DNA from: Stanieria cyanosphaera PCC 7437 | GTDB taxonomy: Bacteria; Cyanobacteriota; Cyanobacteriia; Cyanobacteriales; Xenococcaceae | DNA length: 64,000 nucleotides | Assembly: GCF_000317575.1 (NCBI RefSeq) | Contig: NC_019748.1 | Coordinates: 1,008,001-1,072,000, forward strand | Direction: 5' to 3' | Shown here: one piece after another, positions 62,881-64,000 of the stretch | Numbering within the stretch: position 1 is the stretch's first letter | How the letters are laid out: the number at the start of each line of letters is the position of its first letter | Made by a program: the position numbers and the translations under genes | Notes under the pieces: generated by a model | Told to the model about the DNA's origin: nothing | Databases searched by the model: none | Seen by the model: only the letters and a program-made list of their open reading frames with translations

Positions 62881-64000
62881 TTAAGTTACTTGATTTGAAC
62901 CATCTTTGACAACAGGTTTAATTTGACTAATAAAGTTTAAAATTTGTCTACGAGATTGAATCACACACCAAGCCATTATCGCCCAGGTTTGGAAATTTAA
63001 CCATAATGAGAAATCTCTAGCTCCAATCGCGATCGCTGATAAAATTAAGCTAAACATTACCATGCGCAACATTCGCCTTGGAACTTGGCTGGGCCAATTA
63101 TTGGCATTACCTCCTGCATAACGATAAACAATATAAAGTATGGTTTGAGAAAGTATCTGACTACAGATGAGGCTAGAACCAATTAGATTAGTTGGGGCGA
63201 TCGCTAGAAAACCGTAGTATCGACAAGACTGAAGTAATAAATAGAACCAAGTCCTTGTATGTTTATTGAGGTAGTTGAAAATCCAAAAACAAAATCTGGT
63301 TGTCAGTAACAAAAAAATCCAAAAAATTAAATGTATCCAAATCGGATTTAATGACTGTAATTGAGGGAATATTAGTTCATAATTAACTGGTGTGGTTATT
63401 CCTTCCGCTTTAGTTAAAAAGACATCTCCTAAAACCGCAAACATTAAAGCCCAAAGCCAAGGATGCCATGTCTGCATCATTTTTTTGTATTGATGATATT
63501 GATTAGATAGTTTGGGTTTGGCTTCATATTTTTCGGCAACAAAATCGTTTTCATAGTAACCAATTTCATAAACACACCAAAATGAAATTAAAAACAAAGA
63601 AATACTAGTACCATGTAAAAGGGTATTACTAGCTTGCCAAGAAAAAGCTAACCATAATAATGGTAAATCTTCCCAAATGATTACTTTAGCAAGGTATTGT
63701 TCTCCAAACCGTTTGACTTTTTCTACGTACAAAAATGGTAGATAAACATTTTGTAGCGGTGGAATATATTCAGCTAAAGGCCAAATTACTAAACAAGGTT
63801 TTGCTACTTCTCGCAACAAAGGCAGATCATCTTCAGAGTCGGTAATGGCGATCGCAGATGCCAGTTGTTCTTGAGATAGTACTTTTTTTAACATCAGCAA
63901 TTTGCCTTCGGTTCTATCTTTGAACCCTTGCCAAAATCTACAACCAACAAGGCGATCGTATTTGATTGGGATCTGATTGAGAATAGGATTGACAATAAAA
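62881..64000 (-). CDS. HAD-like phosphatase fused to a multi-span membrane domain (5' end outside window)
   Basis: The frame is open to the last base, so the apparent TTG start at 63900 is internal. The visible N-terminal part reads YDRLVGCRFWQGFKDRTEGK, LLMLKKVLSQEQLASAIAIT then DSEDDLPLL, the HAD motif III/IV (Lys, then D-S-x-x-D). From about 63680 downward the protein has about eight hydrophobic spans (for example LPLLWLAFSW; WIHLIFWIFLLLTTRF; MLRMVMFSLILSAIAIGA). A soluble HAD phosphatase domain on a membrane domain recalls HAD-prenyltransferase fusions; I cannot confirm prenyltransferase motifs (no clear DxxxD pair). Partial. Confidence 0.6.
   Translation of the reverse strand, partial: FIVNPILNQIPIKYDRLVGCRFWQGFKDRTEGKLLMLKKVLSQEQLASAIAITDSEDDLPLLREVAKPCLVIWPLAEYIPPLQNVYLPFLYVEKVKRFGEQYLAKVIIWEDLPLLWLAFSWQASNTLLHGTSISLFLISFWCVYEIGYYENDFVAEKYEAKPKLSNQYHQYKKMMQTWHPWLWALMFAVLGDVFLTKAEGITTPVNYELIFPQLQSLNPIWIHLIFWIFLLLTTRFCFWIFNYLNKHTRTWFYLLLQSCRYYGFLAIAPTNLIGSSLICSQILSQTILYIVYRYAGGNANNWPSQVPRRMLRMVMFSLILSAIAIGARDFSLWLNFQTWAIMAWCVIQSRRQILNFISQIKPVVKDGSNQVT

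Overview
This is chromosomal DNA from a cyanobacterium that makes phycoerythrin. The evidence is the very high frequency of the HIP1 octamer GCGATCGC (roughly fifty copies by eye in 64 kb, where chance gives about one), cyanobacteria-restricted families (DUF3769, DUF751, DUF6464, Tic20-like, Vipp1), CobN, and a phycobilisome rod-linker operon of the cpeCDESTR type. The DNA is AT-rich and carries many small dispersed repeats. This fits a Pleurocapsales/Stanieria-like lineage, but that placement is inference.

Layout. 0-6.6 kb: the 3' end of ychF, a small holin-like membrane protein, a sugar-type ABC binding protein, a decayed threonine-dehydratase fragment, NDH-2 and a DUF3769 outer-membrane protein. 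6.6-21.7 kb: a putative GTPase-less dynamin-like membrane protein, then housekeeping genes (class II aldolase, MidA-type methyltransferase, fmt, argC, map, acpP-fabF, tkt, GH3 enzyme, rbfA, DUF751). 21.9-33.6 kb: an OmpA/MotB-like protein, a broken O-methyltransferase, a transglutaminase-like protein, thioredoxin, Vipp1, a pentapeptide-repeat protein, Tic20, ackA, a cyclic-nucleotide-binding protein, a cytochrome b561-like protein, dusA and nusB. 33.7-39 kb: DUF502, three tiny genes missed by normal length cut-offs, dgt and small unknown genes. 39.5-53.1 kb: cobN (carrying two repeat-derived insertions), a histidine kinase overlapping nanE, a K+ channel with RCK domains on both sides of the pore, a sugar transferase and a phosphoketolase-type enzyme.

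53.6-54.9 kb is the most unusual locus. It has a heme-oxygenase-fold di-iron oxidase (HDO) candidate, a 48-residue acidic peptide gene with a strong ribosome site, and a strong terminator. It looks like a self-contained two-gene operon and may be an undescribed enzyme/peptide system.

56.4-61.9 kb is the phycoerythrin accessory cluster: a CpcS-type lyase, cpeC with a long leader carrying a strong stem-loop, a decayed linker remnant, a cpeD-like linker, a CpcD-only mini-linker in the usual cpeE position, cpeS, cpeT and the activator cpeR. The linkers build the phycoerythrin rod, the S/T-type lyases attach bilins, and CpeR would switch on the structural genes cpeBA, which are not in the window. 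A 2OG-Fe(II) oxygenase and a truncated HAD/membrane fusion protein end the window.

Repeats recur throughout: a 28-nt hairpin family (six copies, one inside cobN), a 66-bp MITE-like hairpin pair, elements ending in ATTGCGGT, heptamer TAATTAG arrays, and IS605-like end hairpins. No tRNA, rRNA, CRISPR array or intact transposase was recognised.
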